Below, piece by piece: positions 46,335 to 57,275 of a DNA stretch of 64,000 bases (its first letter is position 1; the number at the start of each line of letters is the position of its first letter). The DNA comes from Liopterus haemorrhoidalis (Eukaryota; Arthropoda; Insecta; Coleoptera; Dytiscidae): assembly GCA_963971575.1 (NCBI GenBank), contig OZ020624.1, positions 2,671,001-2,735,000 on the forward strand, given 5' to 3'. The notes beneath the pieces are model-generated. The model was not told where the DNA came from. It saw only the letters and a list, made by a program, of their open reading frames with translations, and ran no database searches. Made by a program: the position numbers and the translations under genes.

Positions 46335-46617
46335 TATATTCTTTATTTCCCCTAGACCTTGCGGTCGTAAGCCGCATTCAGAGCTCTTTAAATTAACACG
46401 TTGTGGACTGTTCGTTGTCACGTTTGGGTCTATTCTGTATCTTTTGTGGTTAAAAAGATTTGATTAAAAGAATGTTGTGAAATTATCTACAAGGAACGTA
46501 TTTTGCTTGTGTGAGTGTAGATTTAGTGTAAACAAGTGTTATGGTTGAATCGTGAATGAACAACGTTCAAATATAATAAATCTTTATTGCGAAAATCTAT
46601 GATATTTAAAATCTTCA

Positions 46618-47718
46618 AAACCTCCACGAATTGTGGTCCCTACATAACGTTTTGACTATTTCTAGCATGATGTCTGTCCGTCCGTCTGTCTGTCTGTGTA
46701 CACGTGCAGAGCAAATTCGGATAAAAGGGTTTTTATGAAACTGTATATTTAAGCTTTTGACATCGATGGCACGAGTTAATCAATTTTGGTAAAAATTGGT
46801 TAACTAGAAATGGGAGTTCACTCGTGTTGGTTTTAAGATTTTTGCGAATATTTCAAAGCAGCGAAATATTTAAAAAAAAATCAGCAGTGGACACCTCAGG
46901 TCCAACCACCCTCAGAAAGTACTTGTATAAAATACATTCTAGTAGTAGAGTAGAAATAACTTTGCCTAATATTTTCTAATAGAGATATTATTTATCATGA
47001 CAATGGAAACGTTACGTATAAGCAGAGTCGGCGCTGGGGTCTGCGGCGCCCATAGGCAAGATTTAATTAAGCGCCCCTAAGTAGGGCGCAATTAGTTTTT
47101 TTCGAGATCTTCCCTTCTAAATTTGAAATGAAGATCTAAAACAAAAAACATTCCTTAATTTCAAAAGTCAAGATCTAACAAAAAAGAAGTCTTAACTTTA
47201 AAATTTCAAGTGAAAACCTAAAAAAAATGTCCTCACTTCTAAAATTACATTTACCCTACCTTACTTTTATATTCATTTGGTCATTTAGCGCTCTTCCAAA
47301 TCTCAGCGCCCCACTCCCAGTGGCGCCCACATGCGCCGCATGCCTTGCATGCCCGTCAGCGCTGGCTCTGCGTATAAGTATGAAAAATAGATTCGTTTTA
47401 TCAAAAAATATCTCAAATAAAAGTTGTCTGTTATTGCTTTTATAGCAACTTTTGTTAAATAATTTTTTTCGAAATATTTTTCTGTTATGAAATATTCGCA
47501 AAAATCTTAAAATCGACACGAGTAAACTCCCATTTTTAGTCAACCAATTTTTACCAAATGTTGATCAACTCGTGCTATTAATGTCAAAAGCTTAAATATG
47601 AAGTTTCATAAAAATTCTTTTAGCCGAATTCTCTGCATGTGTACACAGACAGATGGACGGACGGACTGACAGACAGACAGACAAATAGACAGACAAACAG
47701 TCAGACAGACAAACATCT
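46618..47718. mobile_element. Family A inverted pair (A8) split by a hAT MITE
   Basis: A plus-oriented piece (46618-46880: CTCCACGAATTGTGGTCCCT ... GGAGTTCACTCGTGTTGG) meets a minus-oriented copy (46880-47718: TCAGCAGTGGACACCTCAGG ... CAGACAGACAGAC). The minus copy is interrupted at 47023-47370. Confidence 0.75.
47023..47370. mobile_element. 348-bp hAT-type MITE
   Basis: CGTATAAG is duplicated at 47015-47022 and 47371-47378. The ends are CAGAGTCGGCGCTGGGG and inverse CAGAGCCAGCGCTG. It contains a degenerate form of the CTCACTT/ACCTTTTTT motif also seen at 11.7, 36.6 and 61.8 kb. Confidence 0.85.
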
Positions 47719-47915
47719 TTTTAATATACTTCTCATTATTTCTTCTCCTGATCCCAAGTCATCTAATATTTCTGTCATACTTCTGCTCTCTTTTCCACTT
47801 TCGCATTCATAGATCAAATGCCACAATGTCTCTTCTTTTTCTTCGCATATTCTGCATTCTTTTTCCTCAGCTCTTTTCCATATTTTATTTTCAGTGCTTT
47901 CATTACTACATCTAA

Positions 47916-48174
47916 GGCCCGGTTTTTCCACCTTCAGATAAAGTTCCAGGTAACTATCTGACAGATAAGGTTATTTGTAACTTCATCTGCTGAATAAATG
48001 TCAATACCAGTCAGTGAATCCAATACGTCAGTCTCATTATCCGTTAGATAACTATCCGATAGATACATTTGTATAGAAAGAAGGGATGACATTTACTCAG
48101 CAGATGAAGTTACAAATAACCTTATCTGTCAGATAGTTACCTGGAACTTTATCTGAAGGTGGAAAAACCGGGCC
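47916..48174. mobile_element. Foldback MITE with ~88-bp TIRs, TAA duplication
   Basis: The arms starting GGCCCGGTTTTTCCACCTTC pair over about 88 bp with one mismatch. TAA is duplicated (47913-47915 and 48175-48177), pointing to the PIF/Harbinger type. It is inserted in the LINE remnant. Confidence 0.85.
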
Positions 48175-48563
48175 TAAATCTGGCAATTATTCTTATTCTT
48201 TCTGCTTTGGAGTGCAGTAGATATCTTGGATTATCAAGAGTGACAATGTGGTACATTGGGAAGTAAGTAGAGTTTCTTATTCTGTCATGCTGTACTTGAC
48301 TCTGTACATCTCTATCTCTATTTTCTATTTCGCTGATCACATTTTCACCTCTTTCTCGCATCATTTCTATATAGATCGTGGAATACCCATTTCTTTCATA
48401 ATATTTTCTTTTATTTATTTCCCACCTGGACTTGTTTTGTAAATTGTTTTCTCTCTGTCTCATTTCCAGCCAACATTCTCTTAAAACTGTGTCTTCCTGA
48501 ATGTTTCTTAACCAGTCTTCATTGCTATCTTGCCACTCTCTATTCTCATCTTGTCCCTTTTTG

Positions 48564-49872
48564 CAGTGTTGTAATAGATACATTTGAAAATATATCTAGA
48601 TACAGATACAGATACTTGAGGAAAAATGTATCTAGATGCAGATACAGATACAAATTTTAAAAAGTATCTAGATACAGATACATTTTTTTTTACAATGTAT
48701 CTAGATACTTCAAGATACTTTTAAGATACTTTCGGAAAAATGAAAACACCACAAAAAAAATAAATAACTAGAGCAAGGAATATATTTGTTCACAATAAAA
48801 AATACGTTATGCACTATTATTACTCTTAAAATAAACACAAATAGCCTTTAAAGCTGTGTGTCAGAAATATTAACTAACTATATACCTATGTAATCTTTAA
48901 AAAAATCACTTTTTTATTCCAATTTCAGCGGATATCTCGAACATTTTTTGTTCGCTAATAAATTACTGATTATTAAATGAGTATTTAGGATGACAAAAAT
49001 AAAACAACAATTTTATTTATTATATTTTTCTTTATTTAATTCACATTTATAAAATTAATTCTTATTCTTAGATTAGTTAATTACTTAATGGCTGTTTTAC
49101 TTAACCGTTGTTAATAAAATTATTTAATTTTTTTTTATTTATTATTTTTTTAAAATTTATTTAGAGCTGGAAATACAAATACACTTTATTAAAATTTTAT
49201 AGATAAAAACAAATTAAATAAATAAATAAATTATAAGTTTGAGAATTATGATAAAATACAAGTTCTATATATAATTAATTAAATTTTGGTAAACATCCTT
49301 TTATTTTTTTCCTTTTTTTTTAAATAAAAAATAAAAAAAAATTAAAAAATAAAAGAATGTTTTCCAAAATTTAATTAATTACATATAGAACTTGTATTTT
49401 ATCATAATTCTCAAACTTATAATTTATTTATTTAATTTATTTATTTAATTTATTTTTATCTATAAAATTTTAATAAAATGTAATTGTATTTCCAGCTCTG
49501 AAAATGGCTTACGCCGAAACTAGTTAACTAATAATTTTGTTTAATGAAACATTTTATTAACAACATTAAAAAGAGTTTACTGGTCGCTGATTGGTTAATT
49601 TAAACTTAAAATTCAAATATCTGAATAATGCTAAATGTATTACCAACTTGAAAAATCGTAAGGACATATTTTGTAAAAAGACTTTGAAAAAGACAAAATA
49701 GGAAAGTATCTGAAAAAAGTACCTGAAATACAAATACTGAGATACTGATTTAAATATCTAGATACAGATACAGATACATATTTTAAAATGTACCTAGATA
49801 CAGTAACTAGATACTTGCACAGTATCTAGTTACTGTATCTAGATACAAATACCTAGATACATTACAACACTG
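48564..49872. mobile_element. hAT-type element with GTATCTAGATAC repeats and inner foldback
   Basis: CCTTTTTG is duplicated at 48556-48563 and 49873-49880. The ends are CAGTGTTGTAATAGATACAT and inverse CAGTGTTGTAATGTATCTAG. GTATCTAGATAC-like palindromes repeat near both ends. Within it, 49165-49320 and 49340-49498 form a roughly 155-bp inverted repeat (GAGCTGGAAATACAA...), probably a second, nested element. Confidence 0.85.
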
Positions 49873-50163
49873 CCTTTTTGTTTTTTCCAAGAGTATGTAT
49901 GTTGGTGTGTATCTGTCTACTCCTAAAATCCATCTCAGGTATTTTTGATGTAGTCTTTCCATTTTATGTTACTCCGTCCAACCCCAGATTTCCGCACCGT
50001 ACATCATAATGGGTTTTACCATTCTGTCGAACATAGTGAGTTTGATGGGGAAACTGTTTTTAAACCTTTTTCACCTACTCCCCATACCTGAGTCATGGCT
50101 GCCATGGCTTTCTTTACAACATAAGTATGAAGGTCTTAGATAAATGATATTTATTTTTTACAG

Positions 50164-50521
50164 AGCAGTATATTTTCCTGGAGACGTGATAGAATCAATA
50201 GGATCTCGCAAGAAAGGAATGTACTTCATAGCAACTGGTTCGGTGGCAATATACGACTCTGATGGAAAAGAACTGTACCACTTGGAGGAAGGGGATCATT
50301 TCGGTGTACACACTATTTACGCCAGGTCCATCAACTGGAATTACACAGTTATTGCGATAGAGGTCTCTGAGATCTACAGATTAAGCAAAAGGGACTATGA
50401 AAGAAAAATACAAGAGCATGATTGGACATTTTTAGAAAGATTGTCTTCTACTAGTGTTCATAATAGAAGAAGCACTGTGGCTGAAATTGCGCCCGAAACT
50501 ATACAGTTAACTAGGAAATAA
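50164..50521 (+). CDS. HCN/CNG-like channel paralogue 1, exon 2 (cyclic-nucleotide-binding fold)
   Basis: The acceptor TTTTTACAG/AGCAGT joins in phase 2 to exon 1 (AG+A gives Arg). Residues 443-561 form most of the CNBD beta-roll: YFPGDVIESIGSRKKGMYFI, GSVAIYDSDGKELYHLEEGD, then HFGVHTIYARSINWNYTV and the helix EVSEIYRLSKRDYERKIQEH. The fold is clear, but the phosphate-binding cassette has Val instead of Glu after FG, and no Arg-Thr/Ala where HCN and CNG channels have RRTA. cAMP/cGMP binding is therefore unlikely. AATAAA lies at 50540-50545. Confidence 0.9.
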
Positions 50522-50666
50522 TTTAATTATATTAATATAAATAAATTATATACACATTAGAATAATTAATTATAAATATATTTTTATATTTACTTTTAAA
50601 TAATATACATTATATTTAATTCCTACCTTGTGGTGTATGGTTTTATTATCTGTATCAATTTGTAAT

Positions 50667-50780
50667 ACGAAACTAAGAGGAAAATTTCATTTTTTATGTT
50701 GTCTATTTAAAATATCATCTTAGGGTGGTACTTCTGAAATGGCACCTTTCAAAACATTTGACAATTCATATTTGACATTA
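50667..50780. repeat. Repeat also found upstream of channel gene 1
   Basis: TTCATTTTTTATGTTG, TTAGGGTGGTA and CTGAAATGGCACCTTTCAAA match 43668-43800 in the same orientation. Confidence 0.55.
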
Positions 50781-51303
50781 AATTATATGTCAATTTATTT
50801 TTTTAATTAAAAAGTATTTTTATACAACCAAAATAAGAACATAACATCAGAAAATATGCATAAGAGACAACAATTAGATAAATATACAAAAAAACACATA
50901 TATAACGCTTACGGAAAACTTTTAGAAAAAAAATGGAACAAAATTAAAAAGAAGCGAATTTATAGACCTTGTGGCAAATATTTTTTCAGTAAATCTTGGT
51001 GTCCTTTTTGTTGTGAAATATAAAATAATTTACCTATTTCAATTTCTTTAGATTTCTGAAGGAGAAGTAAGAAATATTTTAAATGAAGGTGTAGAAAATT
51101 TAAGACCGAAGAACATGGGAAGAGGTAATAATAAGAAAACAGATACAATAGAACCACAGACTACATGTTTTGGAAAGATTTGCAGAGAAAAATTTGGGAT
51201 TTACATTCAAAAAATTAATATTTTTGTTTAAATATGTTATTAAATTTTGCAAAACAAGAATTAGATTTTAAGGGCAGCACAATAAAATGATAAATTATTA
51301 TTA
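50781..51303. other. Intergenic AT-rich stretch
   Basis: I see no gene or repeat here. The short minus-strand frame at 51157-50960 has no family resemblance. Confidence 0.35.
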
Positions 51304-51710
51304 CAGTCTGTTCCAAACGGTTAAGCGGAACTAAATTTTGCAATCTAGTTACTTTCATCGTTTAAATCGTGCTTTTCGACCGTTTTGTTTAAGCTTTGTA
51401 AATCATACTTACAATACACATTTTTTGTTAAGGTTAATATCATTTTAAATTGTCATTTTCTTTATATTTTGATTTTTTGTGTCATTCTTAATACAAATTT
51501 CCCATTTATTAATTTTTTTGTCATTAAAATATATTAAAAAAATAATTTAATTTTGACATAGGTAATTCGTTTCCATGGTTTCATTGTTGTAATTTAAAAT
51601 TTTGACATTGCAACGTGAAAAATGAAATAACCCAAGCAAGGTCCCTTGTCGTGACAACCTAAAAGAACGAAATTCCCATTTAGTTCCGCCTAAGCGTTTG
51701 AAACAGACTG
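51304..51710. mobile_element. MITE family D copy (407 bp)
   Basis: The ends are CAGTCTGTTCCAAACGGTTA and inverse CAGTCTGTTTCAAACGCTTA, with TA-type flanks. It is practically the same as 43033-43439. Confidence 0.9.
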
Positions 51711-51762
51711 TATATAATATATATTTTTGTTTTTTATATTTTATCACGATATTTCATTGATA

Positions 51763-52127
51763 CAGTCTGTTCCAAACGGTTAAGCGGAACTAGATTTTGC
51801 AATCTAGTTACTTTCATCGTTTAAATCGTGCCTTTCGGCCGTTTTGTTTAAGCTTTGTAAATCATACTTACAATAAACATTTTTTGGTTAAGGTTAATAT
51901 CATTTTAAAATGTCATTTTCTTTATATTTTGATTTTTTGTGTCATTCTTAATACAAATTTCCCATTTATTTATTTTTTGTCATTAAAATATCTAAAAAAA
52001 ATATTTAATTTTGACATATGTCGTTCGTTTCCATGGTTTCATTGTTGGAATTTTAAATTTTGACATCCCAACGTGAGAAATGAAATAACCCAAGCAAGGT
52101 CCCTTCTCGTGACAACGTAAAAGAACT
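51763..52127. mobile_element. MITE family D copy, 3' end lost
   Basis: It starts CAGTCTGTTCCAAACGGTTA after TA. The body is intact to GACAACGTAAAAGAAC. The terminal repeat is missing where sequence leading to element E begins. Confidence 0.85.
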
Positions 52128-52146
52128 ACTTTACTACTTTTTTTAT

Positions 52147-52811
52147 TTTGGGTACATTCGATTTGACGCTCCGAGCGTTCCGAGCACGTTCTGTACACTC
52201 AAACGTGTTCGATTTGACGCTCGGAGTACACTCAATTGCATTCGTTTTGCAATCAAGCGAGCATTTAGAGTGCGCTCTATGTGTTCGGGGTTTTAACACC
52301 GAGCATATGGAGTATGACGTAAAAAAATAGGGGAACGGCGGGAAAGAAATGAAAGTTTAAAATTAAATTATAAATAAAATAAAAATAATAGCCTTAGACA
52401 AATAACAATAGACAAATAATATTGTTATTTGTCTATGGCTACAGAGTACGGCCATTTTATGTATTTGTGATGTTCTATATATAAACAGCAAAAAAATTAT
52501 TGAAATACACCGTGCATAAAATTAAAATAGAAAAAATTCATTAAATTAATTCATTAATTATTATTTAATTTTTTATTAAATTTTATATCTTCATCATTGA
52601 AAAAAAAATCAAGGAAAAACCGAGGTATATAATTTTGATTCATGACTGACGTGAACTAATCTGACAGTAAAAACGCCGCCTAAAATTGTAGGGTTAGATT
52701 TTATAAACATTACGTCACAAGAACGCTCGCTCCGTTAGTGCTCTATTCATGACGTCACCATCAACTGTTCGCTCAGCGCTCGCTCTATTCTGTACAACTC
52801 GAATGCAGCCA
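52147..52811. mobile_element. Element E, copy 2 (inverted)
   Basis: It runs from GGGTACATTCGATTTGACGC to TGTACAACTCGAATGCA, the reverse of the copy at 37.5-38.1 kb. It contains the same AATTGCATTCGTTTTGCAAT, AGACAAATAACAATAGACAA and GGCGGCGTTTTTACTG (inverse) blocks. It lies between the two channel genes. Confidence 0.75.
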
Positions 52812-52897
52812 GAGTTTCACCCCCCTGGTCCATAGTTGCTAAGCCCAAATAAATAAATTTAAAAAAAGAACATCTTTTGAAAATAATTTAAAAACAA

Positions 52898-53002
52898 GAA
52901 CACCATGAATTATAGATATGAGCATCAAGTTTCTTAGTTACATAAAATAAATAAATATAATTATAATTTGGTTAAAAACTTTATTTTTAATTTTACAAAA
53001 TT
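52898..53002 (+). promoter_or_regulatory. Conserved 5' flank of channel gene 2 with 10-codon uORF
   Basis: It matches the gene 1 flank: AAGAACACCATGA, ATGAGCATCAAGTTTCTT, TACATAAAATAAA, TATAATTTGG. The uORF at 52918-52950 encodes MSIKFLSYIK and ends 52 nt before the ATG. The only peptide difference from gene 1 is Ser for Gly. Confidence 0.5.
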
Positions 53003-54324
53003 ATGCCTCGATATATAACAGAACATTTCTGCACTTTAAGAAATATTAGAAAAGTTAACATACCAAGATTATCTCCAAGTGCATCACGTTGGCAGAAAAT
53101 ATCAAGGTTTATCAAAATTATCACTACCATATCCAGAGATCATAGTGATACAACACTACATTTTAGAAGTAGCATTAAAGTTGATGAAGAAATAGAAAGA
53201 CAACTGAATCGGGAACACTTTGTTATCCATCCATTAAGTTTATTTTCAGAGTACTGGCGATTTTTAATGTGTTTTGTTTGGTATATAAACATAGCAATTG
53301 GTTTGATGGTTCCTCTGCTTCATGCTTGCATACAATACGAAATAACCTCACAAAGACCTTTAAGATATTTGTATAAATCAACAAATTACATTTGTGTGGT
53401 ACATATTCTTATTAGCTTTCTCACTGGTTACAGAAACAAAAAGACTAAACAATATGTATTAGACCTTAAAGACATAGCCATCCATTATATAACAAGATTC
53501 TTTTTGGTTGATCTTTTAGTCTTTGATTTTATTATTGATATCTATTATACATTATTTCGTGTATCAATACCCCAACATATTGTCATGGGTATCTGGAAAC
53601 TTGCTAGAGTTCTACGTCTTATAACAGCAGGCAAATATCTAGAGAATTTTACACGATATTTTAAATTAACTACCGAGTCTTATAGGATATTTCAAATTTT
53701 GATAAAATGGTTTTATCTTGTACATATTCATGCAATGGCTTATCTATCTATCTCAGCTGTAAAAATGACAGATAGATCTTGGACAACAAGATTATGTAAA
53801 GTTTATAGAAGTAAAAATATATTTATAAACACAACTTGCACAGGAATGTCAGCTGAAACATTGCATTACTATATACAACATAGTTACAAGGAAACATTAA
53901 GCAGAATTTGTCTTTTATCTTGGGGACAACTTTCACCAAAAACATCCGAGGATAGATGGAACACAATTATAACATTAATGAGTGGATTTTGTTTTAATGT
54001 TTATTTCATAGTTTTCATAAAAGCAAGAATGGAAAGCGCCTATCATTCTTCATCTAGTTATGAGCATCAAGTTATAAATATGAAGACTTTTTCTAAAAAA
54101 CATTTTTTACCAGAAGATTTGGAAAGTAAACTATTGATGAGTTTAGATGAAAATTGTCGTGGAGAACATTTTAATACTAAGAAATATGTTAAGATTATGT
54201 CGGATACTATAAAGGCCGATTTGTTTACTGAAAATATTAAAAATTTTGAAATTGTATTGAATTCTAACATTTTTGATGGTGTCTCCAGTACTGGATATAT
54301 TGCTATCATTAAATGTTTAAAAAG
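53003..54324 (+). CDS. HCN/CNG-like channel paralogue 2, exon 1
   Basis: It encodes residues 1-440 (plus a split Arg codon) of a 563-residue protein, colinear with paralogue 1 and about half identical by eye. The HCN-type layout is kept: FVIHPLSLFSEYW before S1 (83-110), S2 121-143 (FLTGYRNKKT), S3 163-181 (FFLVDLLVFD), S4 with K199, R202 and R205 only, S5 (HIHAMAYLSISAV) and a pore helix SYKETLSRICLL. The filter region reads LLSWGQLSP in place of GYGAQAP, so even the Tyr is lost. S6 and the C-linker follow. The donor AAAAAG/GTTAGT is phase 2, at the same codon as in paralogue 1, showing tandem duplication. Confidence 0.9.
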
Positions 54325-54707
54325 GTTAGTATACCCTAAAAAAATTGATTTAGGGCCGTATCCATAATCGTACATTTTGTAATGAACATAATATATTTAA
54401 TGATCATAATATTTGTATTGCTATTCATAAAAATAATGAACAAATTTTAATGAAACATTTCATTATGTCCATAATGCAAATAAGTAATTATGTAAAGATC
54501 ATAATACAAAATTACTAGGGATGTTTTTCACCTTTTTACTATTTTATGTCATGAAAAAATATTGCAAAAACAAAATAAAAATATTGCTGTCAGTGTCACT
54601 TGTCATTTGAATTTATAAAATGGAAAAAAGGCAAAAACGTAATAACTTCACGACTAACGAGTGCAGTTTATTACTTCATATATTAGAAGAATATATACGT
54701 AAAATAG

Positions 54708-54905
54708 AGCAGTGTTTCTCAACAGGTGGTCTGTGGACCACCAATGGTCCCCAGAAAAATTTTAGTGGTCCGCGAAAGTTTTTTGCAGTTTTTTTTTTTA
54801 AATTTTTATGCACATCTTTTATGTAAATAATTTATATTTTGTTTATTTTCTGTAAACTTTCTGTGATTTTCTACAAATAAAATAAATATATTTAGTAGCA
54901 CATTA
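54708..54905. repeat. hAT end fragment (TGGTCCRCAAA type)
   Basis: GCAGTGTTTCTCAACAGGTG and GTCTGTGGACCACCAATGGT, GGTCCGCGAAAG are typical hAT terminal and subterminal sequence. A matching right end was not found. Confidence 0.5.
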
Positions 54906-55900
54906 AATATACTAGGGGCCTCATCCCGGATACGCCGGGCTTCTCTCCCTACGTTGACAAAACTCGTCGCTTCGCGACTCGTTTTAATATAATAAGGCAT
55001 TTTGCCGCACTTGTCGATTATAAAACTCGTCTTTTGCCTATCACGTGGTTATCGAAGTGACGCACCTCGGGCGCGCCCGCGGTGCATCCACATAACGTCA
55101 GCAAAAATTATTATTATTATCATTAGCTTATAACAAGAGAGGTGTTTGTTTGAAACGGGGCACCCCGAAAATCTCCTTTATTTGTAAAGATACAAAAAAT
55201 CTTCAGAACAAAAGTTAAACTAGACAAAAAGGCCCATCTAAAGGTTACTATAACAATTCCGGTTTCACCGGAAATGATGTCAACTTTTGATCTAGCATAG
55301 GGAATCGATAATTTTATATTTTTTTCCTAAAAGTACAATAAGTTAGTTTTACAAAGACACCAAAAAGTCATATTTTTATGTTAACCATTTCAAAATGGCG
55401 ACCATTTATTTACAAAATTATAATCAACATATAAGTTTTACAAAGTTGAACGTAGCAAACTTTGAAAACAATAAAAAAAATTGATGTGAAGTGTGAATTT
55501 TCACACATTTCAGGGTTTTGCAGGTATTTAGTAAGTGAATGATGATTATTTTGGATGCGAAAACAAATTTTGTATTAAAATATTTTTTTTGTTAATTTTA
55601 ATTCGAACGCCTAATACCATTATTTAGGTTTCTAAATATGTGCAGTATTTTTTTTATATAGCAAGGTTCATTAAGAATTTCAAAATTGCGCCTATGGCTT
55701 CCATTGGTTGTTATAAGTTCCGCCCCTCTGATTTCGTGTACATTGAAACAGAATTAAATTATAATTTAAACAATTTCCACTGGCTATTAAATTTACGCTT
55801 TTAAAAATTAAATGCAACATTTGCCAAAATATAATTAGAATTTTGAAAAAATAATTTAAACAATATAGAAATTAAAAAAAAAAAAAATATATAGTCTCTT

Positions 55901-55975
55901 CTCCAGGGCTCGATTCCTATCGGATCGGGTTACATGGGTGAAAAGTCAGCGTCAAATACCACTAGACCAGCACAC
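55901..55975 (-). repeat. tRNA-like module inside family C (copy C3)
   Basis: The minus strand reads GCTGGTCTAGTGGTATTTGA (A box) and TAGGAATCGAGCCCTGG (B-box-like). It sits at the same place as the module in C5 and C2. Confidence 0.55.
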
Positions 55976-56455
55976 ACGTTAGAGTGTTGCTTGTTACAAA
56001 GCTATAACTTGTGTACATTATTAGCCAAAAATCACAAAAAATGCGTTTTTTTCCAAAAACCTAATCTGATCAAAAATTCCTGTTGAACTATTCCGGTTCA
56101 CACCAATGTACATTACTTAGAATTTTTTCAGATTTTTAGTTTAAACCATCTGGGCTACAGGGTGTGGGACAAAAAAATTTTTGCACAATTTTGGCAAAAA
56201 TCGCTTCAAAATAATTTATTTTGCAAAAATAAAAATTTGATCATTAATCCACGTACCAAGGGCTTTCATTTGATACCCTACTCAGAATTATAAAAAAATA
56301 TTTTTTTTTTCGATGAGCACATATTTGTTTATATTTTTAGGGTGATATGTTTTTTAGATGTTTTAGTATTTTTCCTATGTGCGGGTCAAAGAGTTGTATA
56401 AGCATGCCAAATTTCAACTCTGTAGGGTTAGCCGTTTGGCTACAATTTTTACCGA

Positions 56456-56456
<1 letters not shown>

Positions 56457-56521
<65 letters not shown>
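56457..56521. repeat. (CAGA)n microsatellite in C3
   Basis: A perfect CAGA run of about 64 bp forms the core of C3. It creates the artefactual RQTDRQTD reading frame. Confidence 0.95.
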
Positions 56522-57275
56522 GAAAAAATGACGGTATAAGGGTTTTTTGGTCATACCTACAAAACCCTAAAAAGAAACAAAATATCTCTAAAATAAACTG
56601 TTTTAACTAGTTATTATATGAAATAACTTATTTTAATTTTTCAATTAAATGTTTTATAAATAAGAAGAGTTTAATAGTTCATTTTAGAGATATTTTGTTT
56701 GAAAAAAAAATTGTATTAATTGTGGTTTGATCATTTGTAATTTTTTTTTTTTTGTAAAATAATTGTAAAAGTAATAGTTTTTTTTTCTAAATAGTCAAAT
56801 AGTTTATTTTAGAGATATTTTGTTACTTTTTTTATTGTTTTCAAAGCTTGCTACGTTCAACTTTGTAAAACTTATGTTGATTATTATTTTGTAAATAAAT
56901 GGTCGCCATTTTGAAATGGTTAACATAAAAATATGACTTTTTGGTGTCATTATAAAGCTAATTTAATGTACTTTTAGGAAAAAAATATAAAATTATCGAT
57001 TCCCAATGCTAGATCAAAAGTTGACATCATTTCCGGTGAAACCGGACGTGCCTCAGAATTCTTGTAGTAACCTTTAGATGGGCCTTTTTGTCTAGTTTAA
57101 CTTTTGTTGTGAAGATTTTTGTATCTTTACAAATAAAGGAGATTTTCGGAGTGCCCCGTTTTAAACAAACACCCTGTATTCGTTGTAGTAATATTTGGTA
57201 CTTAAATTAACCAAGTGTGACGTCATCTCATAGTTATCGTAAAGCGACTTTATTAATGATATTTATTTTTGACAG

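Larger units (their letters stand above)
47719..50129 (-). pseudogene. LINE ORF2 remnant interrupted twice
   Basis: The minus-strand coding pieces, in protein order, are 50129-49881 (FDRMVKPIMMYGAEIWGWTE, YLRWILGVDRYTPTYILLEK), 48555-48178 (RNIQEDTVLRECWLEMRQRE, RYLLHSKAERIRIIARFRPG) and 47912-47719 (ECRICEEKEETLWHLIYEC, a zinc knuckle). They are separated by the elements at 48564-49872 and 47916-48174. This is the same family as 8-9 kb. The left end abuts the family A microsatellite. Confidence 0.8.
45456..50163 (+). other. Intron of channel gene 1, composed of transposons
   Basis: The 4.7-kb GT-AG intron holds, in order, an internally deleted mariner (45469-46334), a family A inverted pair with a nested hAT MITE, and LINE remnants split by two DNA elements. 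Only about 13 bp after the donor and about 34 bp before the exon remain free of repeats. Confidence 0.8.
55480..56572 (+). mobile_element. Family C element (C3), full length
   Basis: It starts TTGATGTGAAGTGTGAATTT with a GTGAATTTTCAC hairpin and AGGGTTTTGCAGGTAT. A tRNA-like module, GGTGTGGGACAAAAAAATTT and a perfect CAGA tract follow. It ends GTCATACCTACAAAACCCTA. The two ends carry inverted AGGGTTTTGYAGGTAT. Confidence 0.85.
55139..57177. mobile_element. Giant-palindrome element, copy 2, split by family C
   Basis: The left arm (55139-55480: AGGTGTTTGTTTGAAACGGG ...) and right arm with loop part (about 56650-57177, ending AAACAAACACCCTG before TA) match copy 1 at 13029-13901. A family C element fills 55480-56572. 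Confidence 0.8.
54325..57275 (+). other. Intron of channel gene 2
   Basis: The 2.95-kb GT-AG intron contains a hAT-end fragment (54708-54900), a locally GC-rich stretch (about 54900-55100) and the second giant-palindrome element. A full family C element splits that palindrome. About 98 bp separate the palindrome from exon 2. Confidence 0.8.

Noticed and set aside
50144..50163. Independent gene starting MIFIFYRAVYF at 50144 (and similarly at 57217)
   Set aside because: These starts lie in intron sequence directly before consensus acceptors. The frames join exon 1 in phase, so they are second exons.
54059..54071. ATGAGCATCAAGTT inside channel gene 2 as a second copy of the uORF
   Set aside because: It is a chance match within the coding frame (YEHQV). 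The following codons differ from the uORF.
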